Below, in pieces: positions 1-11,600 of a DNA stretch of 64,000 nucleotides. Both the position numbers and the translations under genes were made by a program. This stretch comes from Pegea sp. RAD2-039. Lineage: Eukaryota; Chordata; Thaliacea; Salpida; Salpidae. The notes beneath the pieces were generated by a model, which was not told the DNA's origin, searched no databases, and worked only from the letters and a program-made list of their open reading frames with translations. Location of the stretch: NCBI GenBank assembly GCA_034620365.1, contig JAQGEQ010000363.1:620001-684000 (forward strand). Direction: 5' to 3'. The number at the start of each line of letters is the position of its first letter. Position 1 is the first letter of the stretch.

Positions 1-1860
1 GGTATGAGTTGTCTTTGCCATGGTGCATAGATTTCATTTGGTAAATTTGTTCATTAATTCATTAAAAGCTTAAAGAAAACATTCAAAAGTTTACAGAATA
101 AACGAGTATGATGTTCCTAATAAAATAATTACTGAAAAATATATTTATTATCATTAATATATCTAGACTTGAAAATCAACAAATTCTGACATTTTTTTTA
201 ACATAATCATAATCAATTCTAATTTTTTTAATTTTATTACATTAAACGCGATGTAGAGTGCCTTAAATCAGCACTTCTCACTAATGCTATGATACATGAT
301 AATACTGTTTTTATAATGCTTATGATATGATAAAGATATAGATAATAAATATAATAAAATTAAATTAAATAATAATGATGTAATTATGATACAATTATAG
401 AAAGAAAAAGATGTGGCACATGGCATTTCAGTAACAACCATACAGTGTAACAGTCAATAATTACACCGAATGTTAAATATATAAAAAGTAAAAAATTATC
501 ACAGCTTACAAAATCACAATGTTGGCAATATTAGAGCGGTTCAACTTCAGCTTTAACAGCACCAGAGATTCTAACATGACAACGTCTGATGGTAGCTGGT
601 TTTAAGTACTAATTGTGCTATGAGAAAGAATTTGCTCTGAATTTACAGCCAAAGTAGGAGCTTTGTTTGCATCTCGCCACTATGCTAGTTGTCGGTGTGT
701 CAGTTCTTGCGATGCTTCAGCGATGCAAGCAGCAATGGTCTACTAACTGACGTACTGGAGCAATTAAATCAAATATTAAAAAAAGAGAGTTTCCACAAGA
801 CATGCATGATGCAAGGATCATGAAATTTTACAAAATAAATGATGTCAGATCTGATTGCAATATTCACAAAGGAAAATCTGTGCTTAAGGTTGTAAAGTAC
901 TTCGAGGTTTGCTACTTCCTCTTCTGCAAATATTACTGAAAGAATAAATCCTGAGTCAAACCCCAGGTTTCGATCTAACATCTTTTTCTGTTAAGATAAG
1001 CTGTCATTCTGTTGATGCTAAATCGTTCTGCTAATTTGGAAAGCAACAAAAAAGTTAATTTTACAACTAATTTTAGCTTCAAGTTTTAAAATTTCAAGAA
1101 CATTTTCTTTTAATATATAGTAACATTGAAAAAAAAAACTAAAACTTCCATTTGAAAGATGATAAAAACAGCTTCAAGTTAATGATATGAGAAGACAAAA
1201 AAGTTTAAGGTTGTATGTTTTCAGAAATTAATTTTTAAAGATAGATAAAATAAATTATTAAAGTGAGCAGCTTAATGTGAAAATAAAATAAGTTAAATCT
1301 TTCAAAATTAGCACAAAGATAAAAGTTCTTAGATAAATTGCTTAATTTCATTTAAACGCACTATTTAGCATTACATGCTGGATATTTTGCAAATATAATT
1401 ACAATACAGATACCCATCCATTTGTGTGAATAGTCAAACAGTTTTAAGAGTTAAATTCTAAATCAAGGTAGCCAAACTTTGAGCTTTAAAAAAAGTCTTG
1501 GATATTTTGTTTTAGCTCGTTTGTATACTAAACAAATTTGTAATTATCGAAAATATGGCAAACATTTGATTTCAAACAAGAATTATGTTTCTCAATCATA
1601 ACTGATTTAATATATCAGACAAAAAGTAATACACAATCAAACTTTTGGCTTTTTATTTGTTTTATTGAATGAAATATACCGAAATTCGTGAAAACGTTTA
1701 AAAGTTTGCAATAATGCAGTCTAATAACAGAGTTTTCAAAGATTGTGAATAAATTAACAAATTTATAATCACTTTCTGTGGAAATATTTGAAGAGCTTTC
1801 TCTTATATATTCTTATATTGAAGTTTTATTGATGTTTGCAAACATCCACAATAAATTACT
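1..1860. other. AT-rich noncoding stretch with one coding-like patch
   Basis: No gene could be assigned here. Most of it is A/T-rich with stops in every frame. A less AT-rich patch at about 500-780 reads on the minus strand as a short open end finishing in ISGAVKAEVEPL and a stop, preceded by an AG that could be a splice acceptor. No family was recognised. It could be the last exon of an unseen gene or a decayed transposon. Confidence 0.4.
1825..1830 (-). terminator. Polyadenylation signal AATAAA for the unknown gene at 1861-2814
   Basis: AATAAA on the minus strand, about 30 bases past the TGA stop of the preceding open frame. The spacing suits a short 3' UTR. The motif is common by chance in this composition. 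Confidence 0.4.
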
Positions 1861-2814
1861 TCATTTTACAATTAATAAAGTAAAGTTAAATGAAGGAAAT
1901 ATTAATTTTGAGGATGCAGCACCCATATAATAGAAGGTTTTGTCAATTATGGAGCTTTTGCAAGAAATGCTAAGTTTGTTTTTCAAACTTTTCCAAACTG
2001 ACTTTTTCTGAGGTTTAGGTTCAGCCGCCATAATTAATGGTGAAACCCGATTCTTCCTCATAAACAAGTTACGAAAACTAGATGAGCTTCTTGCTTTAAT
2101 TGGTGTAGTTTTGATGTTTTCTTTAAATGGCATATATTCAAAGCATTGCTCAATACTTTTCTTTTTTATATTATTGTTATTGCCATCACCTCCAGCATAA
2201 AACGAATCAATGCTTTTTATTTCATCTATGGAGTTTAAACTATCACCATCTCCATCACAAGCACCATAAGTATCACTACTTTCAGAGCTAGTTGATATAA
2301 TGTCTTCAACTAACTCGGGAATACAAGGTGGTATGCTAAGATTTCGTAGTTGGTTTTTAAACTCAGCTTTTGCTACAGCTAAATTTCTTTTTCTACTCAA
2401 CTGAATCTTCTTTTTATTTTTCTTAGAACGTTTTTTAGATTTTTTAAATGTAGGTTTTTGTGTGGAAATCCACAAAGGTGGAAGCCCATTAATATGTTTG
2501 TAGGGCTTGTTACAACCAATTTTAAGGTTCTTAAGTGAATAACTTCTTCTTCGAAGCAAGTTAGTTTCTTTCTGACTTTTCATCACCAACAAGGGTGGAG
2601 CAGAGTCTGGTCGAGAATTACCATCTCGATTCAGGTTTATTTTTTCAACATCGTCGATGTTAAAATCTTCATGAAGACAAATTTTTTCAAGGGCCAGAAA
2701 CTCCCACAACTCGATTTTATCTTCGAGTAAACGATTACAATAAGAGCTGACTCTATAATCATTCAAACTTGGCTTCACTGAAAGACTCATTTTAGAAATT
2801 CGTGAAATGCTCAT
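1861..2814 (-). CDS. Unrecognised basic, serine-rich 317-residue protein, intronless
   Basis: A single uninterrupted 317-codon frame, unusually long for this AT-rich background. No known domain was recognised. Visible features are a lysine/arginine cluster at residues 123-143 (KKSKKRSKKNKKK core) that could be a nuclear localisation signal, an acidic and serine-rich stretch at about 167-212, and a second basic, serine-rich segment at about 237-290. There is no signal peptide or clear membrane segment; the C-terminus is mildly hydrophobic. The start is the first ATG, and an AG acceptor-like site (2829-2830) lies about 15 bases upstream. A CRE-like palindrome sits about 70 bases upstream and AATAAA about 30 bases past the stop, so it looks like a complete gene. 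Function is unknown; it may be lineage-restricted. Confidence 0.65.
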   Translation of the reverse strand: MSISRISKMSLSVKPSLNDYRVSSYCNRLLEDKIELWEFLALEKICLHEDFNIDDVEKINLNRDGNSRPDSAPPLLVMKSQKETNLLRRRSYSLKNLKIGCNKPYKHINGLPPLWISTQKPTFKKSKKRSKKNKKKIQLSRKRNLAVAKAEFKNQLRNLSIPPCIPELVEDIISTSSESSDTYGACDGDGDSLNSIDEIKSIDSFYAGGDGNNNNIKKKSIEQCFEYMPFKENIKTTPIKARSSSSFRNLFMRKNRVSPLIMAAEPKPQKKSVWKSLKNKLSISCKSSIIDKTFYYMGAASSKLIFPSFNFTLLIVK

Positions 2815-2884
2815 ATGCGTGCCGAATACTAATAATAAAATGTGTTAAAACTTGGCGAAAGTAAAAAGATGAAATGTTTTATAG

Positions 2885-2892
2885 TGACGTCA
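2885..2892. promoter_or_regulatory. CRE-like palindrome TGACGTCA
   Basis: A perfect full CRE octamer, the consensus for CREB/ATF bZIP factors, about 70 bases upstream of the start codon of the 1861-2814 gene. Position suits a promoter element. One octamer alone is weak evidence, and the same octamer occurs elsewhere in this window inside coding sequence. Confidence 0.35.
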
Positions 2893-3399
2893 TAGTTCAA
2901 ATGGGTAACAACTGAGCTCGTTGTCAAAATAGTCAGAGGTATCGACAATCACAATGAGATATCTTGAACGCTTGTTTAAACTTTTTAAATATTTTAGTAA
3001 AATAAAATCTCAGCTATTATACATGCAATAAAAAAGTTTATCAAATATAATTTTTAATAGTTTTCATTGAAGGTAGTAGTATCCTTTAATTAGATATTAA
3101 TCTTCATAATTATCCCATAACAAGCTTACATAGTTTAAATAATCAGAGATTAAATAAACAACAAAGTTATGATTATAAGACAGGCCTAGTGAGTTTTGGC
3201 TTTCTAAAAGTGTAGGGCCCAAGCTGCAGCAGCAAGAGTTTTACTTTTAGGCCTGGAACAATACAAAGCTTTTTATAAAAACTAAGGCTACTATCCTTAA
3301 AGCTTTTTTCTGCATTACTTTATTGGCAAGGAAAAATGAAAATAAACTTAGAATTTTTCATTTTCTTTGTCTTCGTCACATATTACGTCTAACATGGGA

Positions 3400-3860
3400 G
3401 AAAAAGATATCAAACGAGGAAGTGTTGAACTCCTAGCAATAATGTACAGCATGCTAATCAAGCAAAGGCTTCGCTGGCTCTTGAAGAAAGAGCTATTAAA
3501 AGGCAAATGCAACATCACCGTTCCTGTGTCGATTTTAAAGACACCTGTAAGCGCGATATGAAATCACTCAGTAGAAATACTAGGATTTAGGAGGATATTG
3601 CTTCAGATTGCTCCGAATAGCGCTCTATTCCGCAAACAACTGAAGAAAGAGGAGAAAACAGCTTTAAAGAAAAGGAAAAGAAAGAAATCCTAAAAACGTT
3701 TATCTCCTTTGCATTTCATTGTATTTGCTTCATTATTTTCTTTGCATCTTACTGCGTTTGCTTTATTTTTGACAACACATCTTGAGTAAAACCATCATAT
3801 CCGTTCTCGGCCGAAGCATGCCATTATTACTATTATAGAATGGACACACCAATTTATAAG
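3400..3860 (+). mobile_element. Relic of an RTE-type non-LTR retrotransposon, 3' end of the ORF and tail
   Basis: The plus strand reads as the C-terminal end of an RTE-like reverse transcriptase polyprotein. MYSMLIKQRLRWL appears at about 3441-3480, then KKELLKGK after a gap where family members carry a GHVxRM-type motif. A frame change follows, then DFKDTCKRDMKSL and a degraded stretch. Internal stops, a small deletion and a frame change show the copy is dead. A related segment lies reversed at about 17.6-17.9 kb, and a tail-related segment at about 21.5-21.7 kb. The family call rests on recognising this conserved tail; the element name is unknown. Confidence 0.75.
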
Positions 3861-4438
3861 ATACTTAGATAGAAAAAAACTCATATCTAGTAGAACAATT
3901 TTGACCAATCATAATGTCCAATATACCGATCAGTATGCTCAATATAAGAACTTATATTTTTAAATAACCGAAAAACATAAGTCAAACACTACCCGCTGAC
4001 TTATTTATAAATACATGTGATCAAAACTAAATTCTGTGAAAGAAATATTTAAACAAAGCTAATGACTAAATTGTGAAGCTTACCGGATTTGGTATATCGA
4101 CATCGTTTTAAAGCTGGCAGAGCAGTTCTAACAAAGCAGGCGTACTCTGTATTTCTAAAACAGATTTGGCGTATCGAATCACTTACAATGCTTTCTTAGT
4201 GCAAACATTTATTTTAGACGGGATGCAGAAATTATATGATCGTTGAAAATATTACCATCACAAAGTTGAAGCTTTGTTTTATTTATCTTAAGAAATTAAA
4301 CGGCATTAAGAGAAAGTGAAAATTTAGCCGAAAAAAACTATATTGTGTTTTTATGTAGTTGGTAGCAACTGTTCAAGCGACGCACACTAATACAGATATT
4401 TACAATTTTTTAAATAAATTTCAACAAAAGATAAAAAT

Positions 4439-7244
4439 ATGGATGAAACAAAAAAACCTTTAAGAATTCCTCCAAGTTATAGCATCTATGCTGAAGAAAA
4501 TGGTATATTTGATCTGTTCAAGGTCTGAATAATTTGATTAAGAAACTTTTATTATTTTTCACATTTCAGAAGATTATTTTTAATGCTAAAAATAAATAAA
4601 ACTCATTTTTGTGAAAAGTTTGAATTAATTAAGCTAATTAACTAAATGAACTTTTGAGGACTTAGTAATTAAAACCTTTAAATTAAACAAATAATCTAAG
4701 TTTATAGCAATTAAATTTATTTTTAGATAATTTATAACTTTGTCTATTATTTTAAATACAAATTTTCTGAATTAATTTAGCTTTAAATAATATTTAATGC
4801 TAAAAACTATTTTAAAATTTAGCAATATATATATTGACTAGTTTAGTCATATATGAGATCTTAAACCATCAATAAATTTTAGAATCTTTTATCTGATGTG
4901 ATTGTGAACAAGCCTGAAGATCCTCTATCTTATATCATAGAATGGTTAAAAAGAGATAAACATGAAGGTTTCAACATTTATTTGATTACTTGGATTGAAT
5001 TGTATATTATTTTTTTCAAAAGAAATTAATCTATTGATTTATTATCATAAGCTATTTGGTAGCTTGTGCTATAAAGAAAATTGTTCTGATGACATTTAAT
5101 TAATTTATCATCATATACTTGACTTATTAGTTTAATGATGACTTTAATTTTAAAGTTAGTTCTTTATTGCAGTTCCCCAAATTGCAGTCATTGGGCCCCC
5201 ATTAAGTGGAAAAACAACAGTGGTAAGATTTTGTTAATATTTTGAAGATAAAAGAAATCGACTTGGGTGGATTTCATAGTTTTTTTATGTTAAAATATTT
5301 TAAAATTGTTTAGAGTCGAGCTCTATTCAAGTCTATCAATGCAGTTCATATTGATCAAAATGAATTGTTGAAAGATGCGAATTCCTCAAAAGTTGATTAT
5401 TATCTTCACAGAAATGAAAAAGTTCCAGATAAAATTTGGGTAATTCAGATTTCAAACCTAATATAGAGCTTTTAAAGTCATCATAAGTATCATACATAAG
5501 TACTTCAAATTTCAGACTGTTTACTATTATTTAAAACATAATTAATTTAATTAAAAACCATTTAAGTATATTTAAAAACTGCTGAAAAATAAGTTTTTGT
5601 TTTCAATTGATGGTTAATAAAGCCACTTTTTAGGTCGATTTAATTAAAAACAGATTGAAAAACGAAGATTGCATCAAAAGAGGTTATGTCCTTGAAGATT
5701 TTCCTCGCAACCGCATACAAGCAATCTCTCTTCAGACTCACGGAATACTATTAAATCATCTGGGTACATCTTGGGGAAGACCAAGAATTTGTTTGATAAA
5801 CTTGTCTTATACATTTAGTGGTTCTCGATACTTCATCAATGATTTTGATTGAAAGGCATCTTGGCAGAAGAATTGATCCAATAACTGGTGATGTTTATCA
5901 TACAACATTTGACTGGCCTAGTGATCTTGAAATACAAGACAGGCTTGTTCAAGATGATGGTGCAGTCTTTCCAAGAAATGTTACCACTGAATTGGTTTGT
6001 TTTTCACTTATCAAATATTGATGAACCATTTACAATTTTGAAAGCTTCAAAGTGAAATTTTTATTTCATAATTTAAAAAGATTTTGTTTTTATTCCTTTA
6101 TTTACTTGATAGGAAAATTTCGCAAGATGTATTGATGATATCATATCAACTTATAATCATATTTATAAAAAGATAAATGCTGATCAACCCAAAGCTGACG
6201 TTCTCACACAAGTAATACTATTTGTTGATTTTAAAAGAGAATTTATTAAAATTTTGTAACTAATGATTCACTTGACATCATTTTGTTTAGACGATGACTT
6301 TTATTAATTCGAAAAATCGAAATAATTCGCCCTTTACCCCCCGTATCATATTGCTGGGTTCTACTGGTTCTGGTAAATCATCAGTTGCCAAAACATTAAG
6401 CGAGAAATACGGAATCGTTGATGGTAAGTTGTCAAGAAAAGGTTTCAATTGTTTAAAAGCTAATTTTTTTTATGAAATAGTTGACTGCGGAAGATTGATC
6501 AGACAGCATATAAGTGGTGAGACGAAACTTGGAAAGATGGCTCAGCATTCACTTGACGATCTGAATTGTATTGATGATGATATTGTGAGAAGAATTATTG
6601 TAGATCGGTTATCAGAGTTAGATGCTTCTGCACGTGGTTGGGTTATTCACGGGTACCCTAAGACAAGAAGACAAGCTGAAGTAATTAGCAAATGTTTAGA
6701 TGTTAAATACCATCGAGATTTATTCGTTGATTTTAGAATTTAAGTGATGCTTGTTATCGACCAAATCGAGTTTATTTCTTCGATATACCAGTTGTAAGTC
6801 TTATAGAAAGATTAACAGGAAGACTACTGGATCCACTTACAGGAGATCGGTCAGTTTCTAACTGATATTTTTAAAATTAACATTTTTTTGCTGAAATATT
6901 TTCCAAGCCTATAAAGCGTTGCTTACTTTCAACAGTTATCATGAAACCCACAATCCACCAGAAACTGTAGAAATCCGAGAACGTTGTATTCAACATCCTA
7001 AAGATCAAGAATCAGTTGTTCGAAATACACTGAACAATTACAAGGAGAATTATGAGGAGTTAAAAGATTATTACGAAGATTTTAAGGTTGCAAAAATATC
7101 ATTTAGACTTTTTTAAAACTCATCAATTTCCTCTTTCAGCCTATTCATGTAAATGCTGATCAGGATTTCCGAAGTGTTATGGAATATGTTGAGAGCACAA
7201 TCATTAAACCTCTACCTAACTATCAACAAGATGATGCTGTGTAA
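4439..7244 (+). CDS. AK8: Adenylate kinase 8, 12 exons
   Basis: Nucleoside monophosphate kinase with two adenylate kinase domains; AK8 family members act in cilia and axonemes. Exons: 4439-4522, 4883-4967, 5173-5222, 5314-5439, 5634-5763, 5819-5994, 6113-6211, 6291-6423, 6481-6701, 6737-6849, 6936-7086, 7140-7244. All joins keep phase and give 490 residues, close to the human 479. Residues 1-56 form the helical N-terminal region of the family ([18 protein letters not shown]). The first P-loop is GPPLSGKTT at 64-72, with a [17 protein letters not shown] lid-like segment. The second is GSTGSGKSS at 273-281, followed by [17 protein letters not shown]. Both P-loop lysines are present. Introns of 55, 57 and 35 bp occur; the 35-bp one (6702-6736) has a weak donor (GTTAAA). 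An AG acceptor-like site lies at 4394-4395. The gene converges on the C8orf76-like gene. Confidence 0.9.
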
Positions 7245-7385
7245 AGTCTTATGTGAAAGATTCCTTCTCTTATTGAATAGTTCATTTCATCTAACTGTTT
7301 TTCTTAAACTAGTGTTTGTGTATCTTGTGTATCACTGCTTACACCTTTCTGTCTAATGTCGTTTAAAGTAGTCCCAGACATTTAA

Positions 7386-8430
7386 TCAGTAACATCTAGT
7401 TTCTGAGGTACTTTTACTGTAGAAGATAAACACAAAATAAAAATCGATTTCTTTATTTAAATAATTTGACAAATTTGAAATCAAACTTTCAGGAAAATGT
7501 ATTTTGATAAATTCAGAGGTTTCTTTGTATTCTGCTACTTCATCTAGAAGCAAACTTGCTTGCTGCATAAAATAAAATAACTTTTAAGATATTAAAGACA
7601 GCTGTGATTGCTAAAAACATCGATCAGTAGAACTAACTTGTAGTAATTTGCTCATTTGATCTCTCCCCATCATTTCTAACAAGATCGTAGATGAAGAGGT
7701 CTCTATACTTTCGTGTTGATGTTTGACAAATGAAGATGAAAATTTTTGATGTCTTTGTGAGCATAATATCGAGTAAGCAAAACACAAGGCAGCTTTACTT
7801 TGTAAACCAATCTTTAGATAAACTTTAGCCAGCTTCATCCAACAGAAAACATTAAGAGGATGCAGAGAGAGAAGTTGTTCCCACATTTCAGGATCATCAC
7901 ATGAAACTTCACATGATAAAAATTTTGATGACGTCATTTGTTCCATGATGTCAGAATGCTGAAAAGTTGAAAGACTTTGGATTAGTTGCTTTGATTGACA
8001 TTTATCATCTACTAACTGAAGCTTCAACAATCTGCTGAGCTTTCAGGCGAGCTTCAGGAAGTTTGTTCATCTTGTATAAGGTCCAAACAATTGATTCATA
8101 AACATCACGGCGCAGAGTTCGATTCGTCAAAGGAAGAGCCTCAAAACATCTTTTGTATTCTTCTAGAGCTTCGATATAATTCTCTGCGATACAAAAGCGA
8201 TTTAATAAAGAAGTTTTTCGAAACATCAGCTGGTTACTTCTGGAGTACAACAAGTCTGCCTTAAACTTAATGGTTTGTGCCGACGTTGCTGGTTGTTTCA
8301 TGAACCATTCTTCATCTGTTGAAGCTGGTTTGAATTGGTCTTTTTTAACTGGTTTCTTCTCGTTTTTATCCTCAGCTTCTTCATCGATAAACAAATTAAA
8401 AGAAATTTTTAACAAATCGTCTGTTTCCAT
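7386..8430 (-). CDS. C8orf76-like TPR protein, 4 exons
   Basis: Homologue of the vertebrate C8orf76 family, whose molecular role is poorly known. Exons in transcript order: 8238-8430, 8017-8183, 7638-7958, 7386-7562, giving 285 residues against about 380 in human. Recognised by a TPR-like block: YIEALEEYKRCFEALPLTN, then a conserved RDVYES region, then SLHPLNVFCWMKLAKVYLKIG. The first intron (8184-8237, 54 bp) is in frame without stops, so an ORF caller reads through it; removing it restores the family register. A pyrimidine-rich AG acceptor (8457-8458) lies 27 bases upstream of the ATG with no obvious upstream exon, as expected for spliced-leader addition. The C-terminal exon is less certain. 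The stop codon abuts ATTAAA, a possible poly(A) signal. Symplekin lies 255 bases upstream on the same strand. Confidence 0.75.
7436..7441 (+). terminator. AATAAA, candidate AK8 polyadenylation signal
   Basis: First AATAAA on the plus strand after the AK8 stop, about 190 bases downstream. It lies opposite the last coding exon of the C8orf76-like gene, so the two convergent transcripts would overlap if it is used. Confidence 0.35.
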
Positions 8431-8628
8431 ATTTAACTCTTATCAGTAAAACAAACCTGAAAAAAGACATAAAGAGCGAGTTAGCAACAAAACGAGCTTA
8501 AAAGTGGTGATGAGGATTAAAAGGAGACATCTTTGAGTTTCTGCTGATATTACTTCAGCCTATCTCAACTTCTGACATTCAGAAACAAAATCTTAAAGAA
8601 TTTCAAACAACAAATGGATTTTCGATAA

Positions 8629-8634
8629 TTTATT
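8629..8634 (-). terminator. AATAAA, candidate symplekin polyadenylation signal
   Basis: AATAAA on the minus strand about 50 bases past the symplekin stop. It leaves only about 170 bases before the acceptor-like site of the next gene. Confidence 0.4.
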
Positions 8635-8684
8635 GAGGTTCAAATAGTCAAGAAGAAATAAAAATATATAATTGAATCTTGAAA

Positions 8685-11600
8685 TTAACGCTGCTGCTGC
8701 TTCATCTCTTCATCGATCTTTTCTACATTTTCATCTCTTGTAGGAGTAGAAGAACCGGCATCAGAGTTTTTCTTCTTTGATTCTAGCATGAAAAATATCA
8801 TCAAGACCTACAGAATCCACAAACACTCCTTATCTACCTCCTTCATGATTAGATGATCGATCTTTAGAGCCTTCTTCACGACTTCGTCCACTTTCAGATT
8901 TCTTCTGCCCCGTCTAAAACCAACCAGACATTATTTGAAAATCACTTTGGGTCTAATGATCTTACACTTCTTCCGGATTTGATCGTTCCAAACTGCCTTT
9001 GTCTTTCTTTCTCAATCTTTTTATCCCATTCAACTTTTGCTTTCAGTTTTCTTTCCTTCGCTTCTTCGATTGCTTGTTGCTGCTGCTGCAGCATTTTCTC
9101 GTGTTTGATTTGTTCAGGAGTTTTATTCAAAATGGCGTAGACGATCGGGCTGATGTGCTGCCTCTGCGGGCGTGAGATTGTCACAAATAGTTTAGTAAAT
9201 ACGAAGAGACCTACTTGTAACGGGGAGCATTTATCTAGATAATCTTTCAGCGAAGCTCTGAGATCAGGAGCTATTTGAAAAGCAGATTCCAATTGAGCCA
9301 GAGGAAGCGACAAGAGGATTTGAAATGATTGTGGTTTTAATTTCTGAGCACAAAACATAAAATTTCTAAAAAAAAGAGGCTAAGTTGCATCAAGTACCTG
9401 ACAACATTTGATGAAACCCTGCCAGGTTTGAGCGGAATCCCAAACTTTCTTGTTTATCAAACGGTTCAACACATTAACCACATATGTAGACATCCGCGGG
9501 TATTGTATTAGAGCCTAATATATAAAAAAAAGTTTAAATGATCAAGTTGTTTGAAAACTAGTCGGAGATCAATAAAGATCTTGGAAGAGAAGAAGATCGG
9601 ATGTTACCTGTAGTAAGGTCCTCATCATTAGAGGTGGGAACGAAGATTGTTCACTGAGCTTGTTGATGACACTAACAATAACTTCCGGAGTATAAATACT
9701 CTTCTCCATCAGACACATTTGAATAGCTGCAAAGATCAAGATGTTGATGTCTGGATGTTGGCAGTAATCAACTGATACCTTTGATTACAAAGATCAATTC
9801 TTCAGGCTTGAATTGAACATTATGCAAATGAACCAAAAGCTCCTGCGGCGTGATTGGTCCAGCTGAGATTACATCGCTATCTGCTTGTCGCCGGCTCCTC
9901 ACCAATCTATCGATCGATTACGTCATCGATGACGTCATATTGAGGAGGTACTGACCTGGAAATGACTCCTTGAACTACAGCTTTGTTGTGAAGGATGAGT
10001 TTAGGGATTGCATCGAGAACTTCTTTCTTTGTCAGACCAGTTAGAACTGGGATGAGGAAGCGGACATCCGGGACACGTTTTTGATGAAGATCTCGGACTT
10101 TTTCAGTGAGCTCCACAGTTGGATGCTCTAAGAAAGAAGATCAGATCTTTGCTGGATGATAAGAAGCGAAAACCTTTGTCAGTTAGAATGTGAAGAATTC
10201 TGGTGACCAATGTTTCCCCTCCCGGTGGACAGTTTTCGACCAGGTCAAGTAGTTGGGGTGAGTCCATACCCATACCATGAACAGGACCATCTAAAGCCCT
10301 CAATACACTTCGTTTGATTGTACTGTTGGCTTGGACATAGACTGCAGCTAAACTGGAAAATTTATTGGTTACAGCGACACCTAGTGGTCAAAAATATCGA
10401 CAAACTTTGAGATAAGATCGTGGTTGGAAGGTAAAAGTGAAAGACACAAACTAGTACACTGCTTGATGTAGTCGTCTGTCCATTCTGTGGATTCAATTAA
10501 AGTTAAAACTGAAAATATGAAAGAAGTGATGAAAACAACCGATAACGTTGTCAGTTTCGTCTTCAGTGGGAGCGATGTTGGTGAGAAGCTGAGGTGGCGA
10601 CTTTTGTGGCAAATAAGATAAACTTTGAATCGCGAAGCTCTTGATCTCATCACTTAGCTTCCCGCTGTGGTACATCTGAACTAAGATGTTGATAGCTTGT
10701 GATCGAACCTGAAAGAGTTTATCAAATAGATGATGGGATCAAGTGATGAAGCGGTAAGACCTTTTCACGATGAAAGATTGAAAGTTCAAGCAGCAAGTAA
10801 AGAAATTGGATCTGATGAGCAGGTCTTTGTTCCATGAGAGTTTTAGTGAGTGTTAATCCAGCTGTGACATGATTCTCATCTTCACAATATCGTTGAAGTA
10901 TTTTGATGGAACCGTCAGTTAGAAGTGGTGATTGTAACATCATTTTTGCAAATATACTGCAACCAACAAGTTGAAAATCACAACAACTTTCAAGCTAGTT
11001 ACAAACCTCTCTTTTGCGTCATGTTTATCGAGGATTCCTTCTAGAATCACACCAAATGCAGCTGTGTAGTTCTTCAAAGCAACTTCATCATCAACGATTT
11101 CACTGTTATCTAGATAGATGCGGAACTCTTCATACAACCATTGAAAGGCGAGTCCTGATCGGTTTCTGATATCAGATAAGATGTATTCGGCTAAAGCTGA
11201 TAAGAAGATAAGTTGCTGATTTTGATGAAATCGAGAGTACCTTTATGAAGTTCACCACCAAATTGAGCAACAAGTTTTGTAATCACGTTTTGCCATACTG
11301 ATTGAAAGCCACTTTTAATACATCTCTCTGAAAATGAATCTTTGATTATCATTAAGACTCACAAAATATAAAACTGAAGAAACCTTCAGATTTCAGAAGA
11401 CGAAGAACTGAATTGTGAATTATATCGAACTTGGCTTCCAATTTCAACGGTTTTGTGATTGTAGATAAATGAAAACCCTTCAAAAACACCAGAAAGTTAA
11501 ATATCAAGTCGTAGGATGTGGTTTCAATTGTGACAAGTTCTAACCCGCATTCGACGTTCGGTAGCCTTAGCAGGGACCGCGGGTTTTAAGGCATCAATAT

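Noticed and set aside
6702-6743. AK8 ending at VDFRI (stop near 6743)
   Set aside because: A 35-bp intron explains the break, and the family sequence continues into the [11 protein letters not shown] exon.
8942-9358. Reading symplekin from the internal Met at 9358 as a separate gene
   Set aside because: The MFCAQ start is translated intron; the upstream exon ending FIKCCQ joins in frame at the following K.
10381-10405. Symplekin frame ending FVDIFDH as a real C-terminus
   Set aside because: A donor at 10405/10406 and an acceptor at 10352/10353 restore the conserved LAAVY segment, so that tail is intronic.
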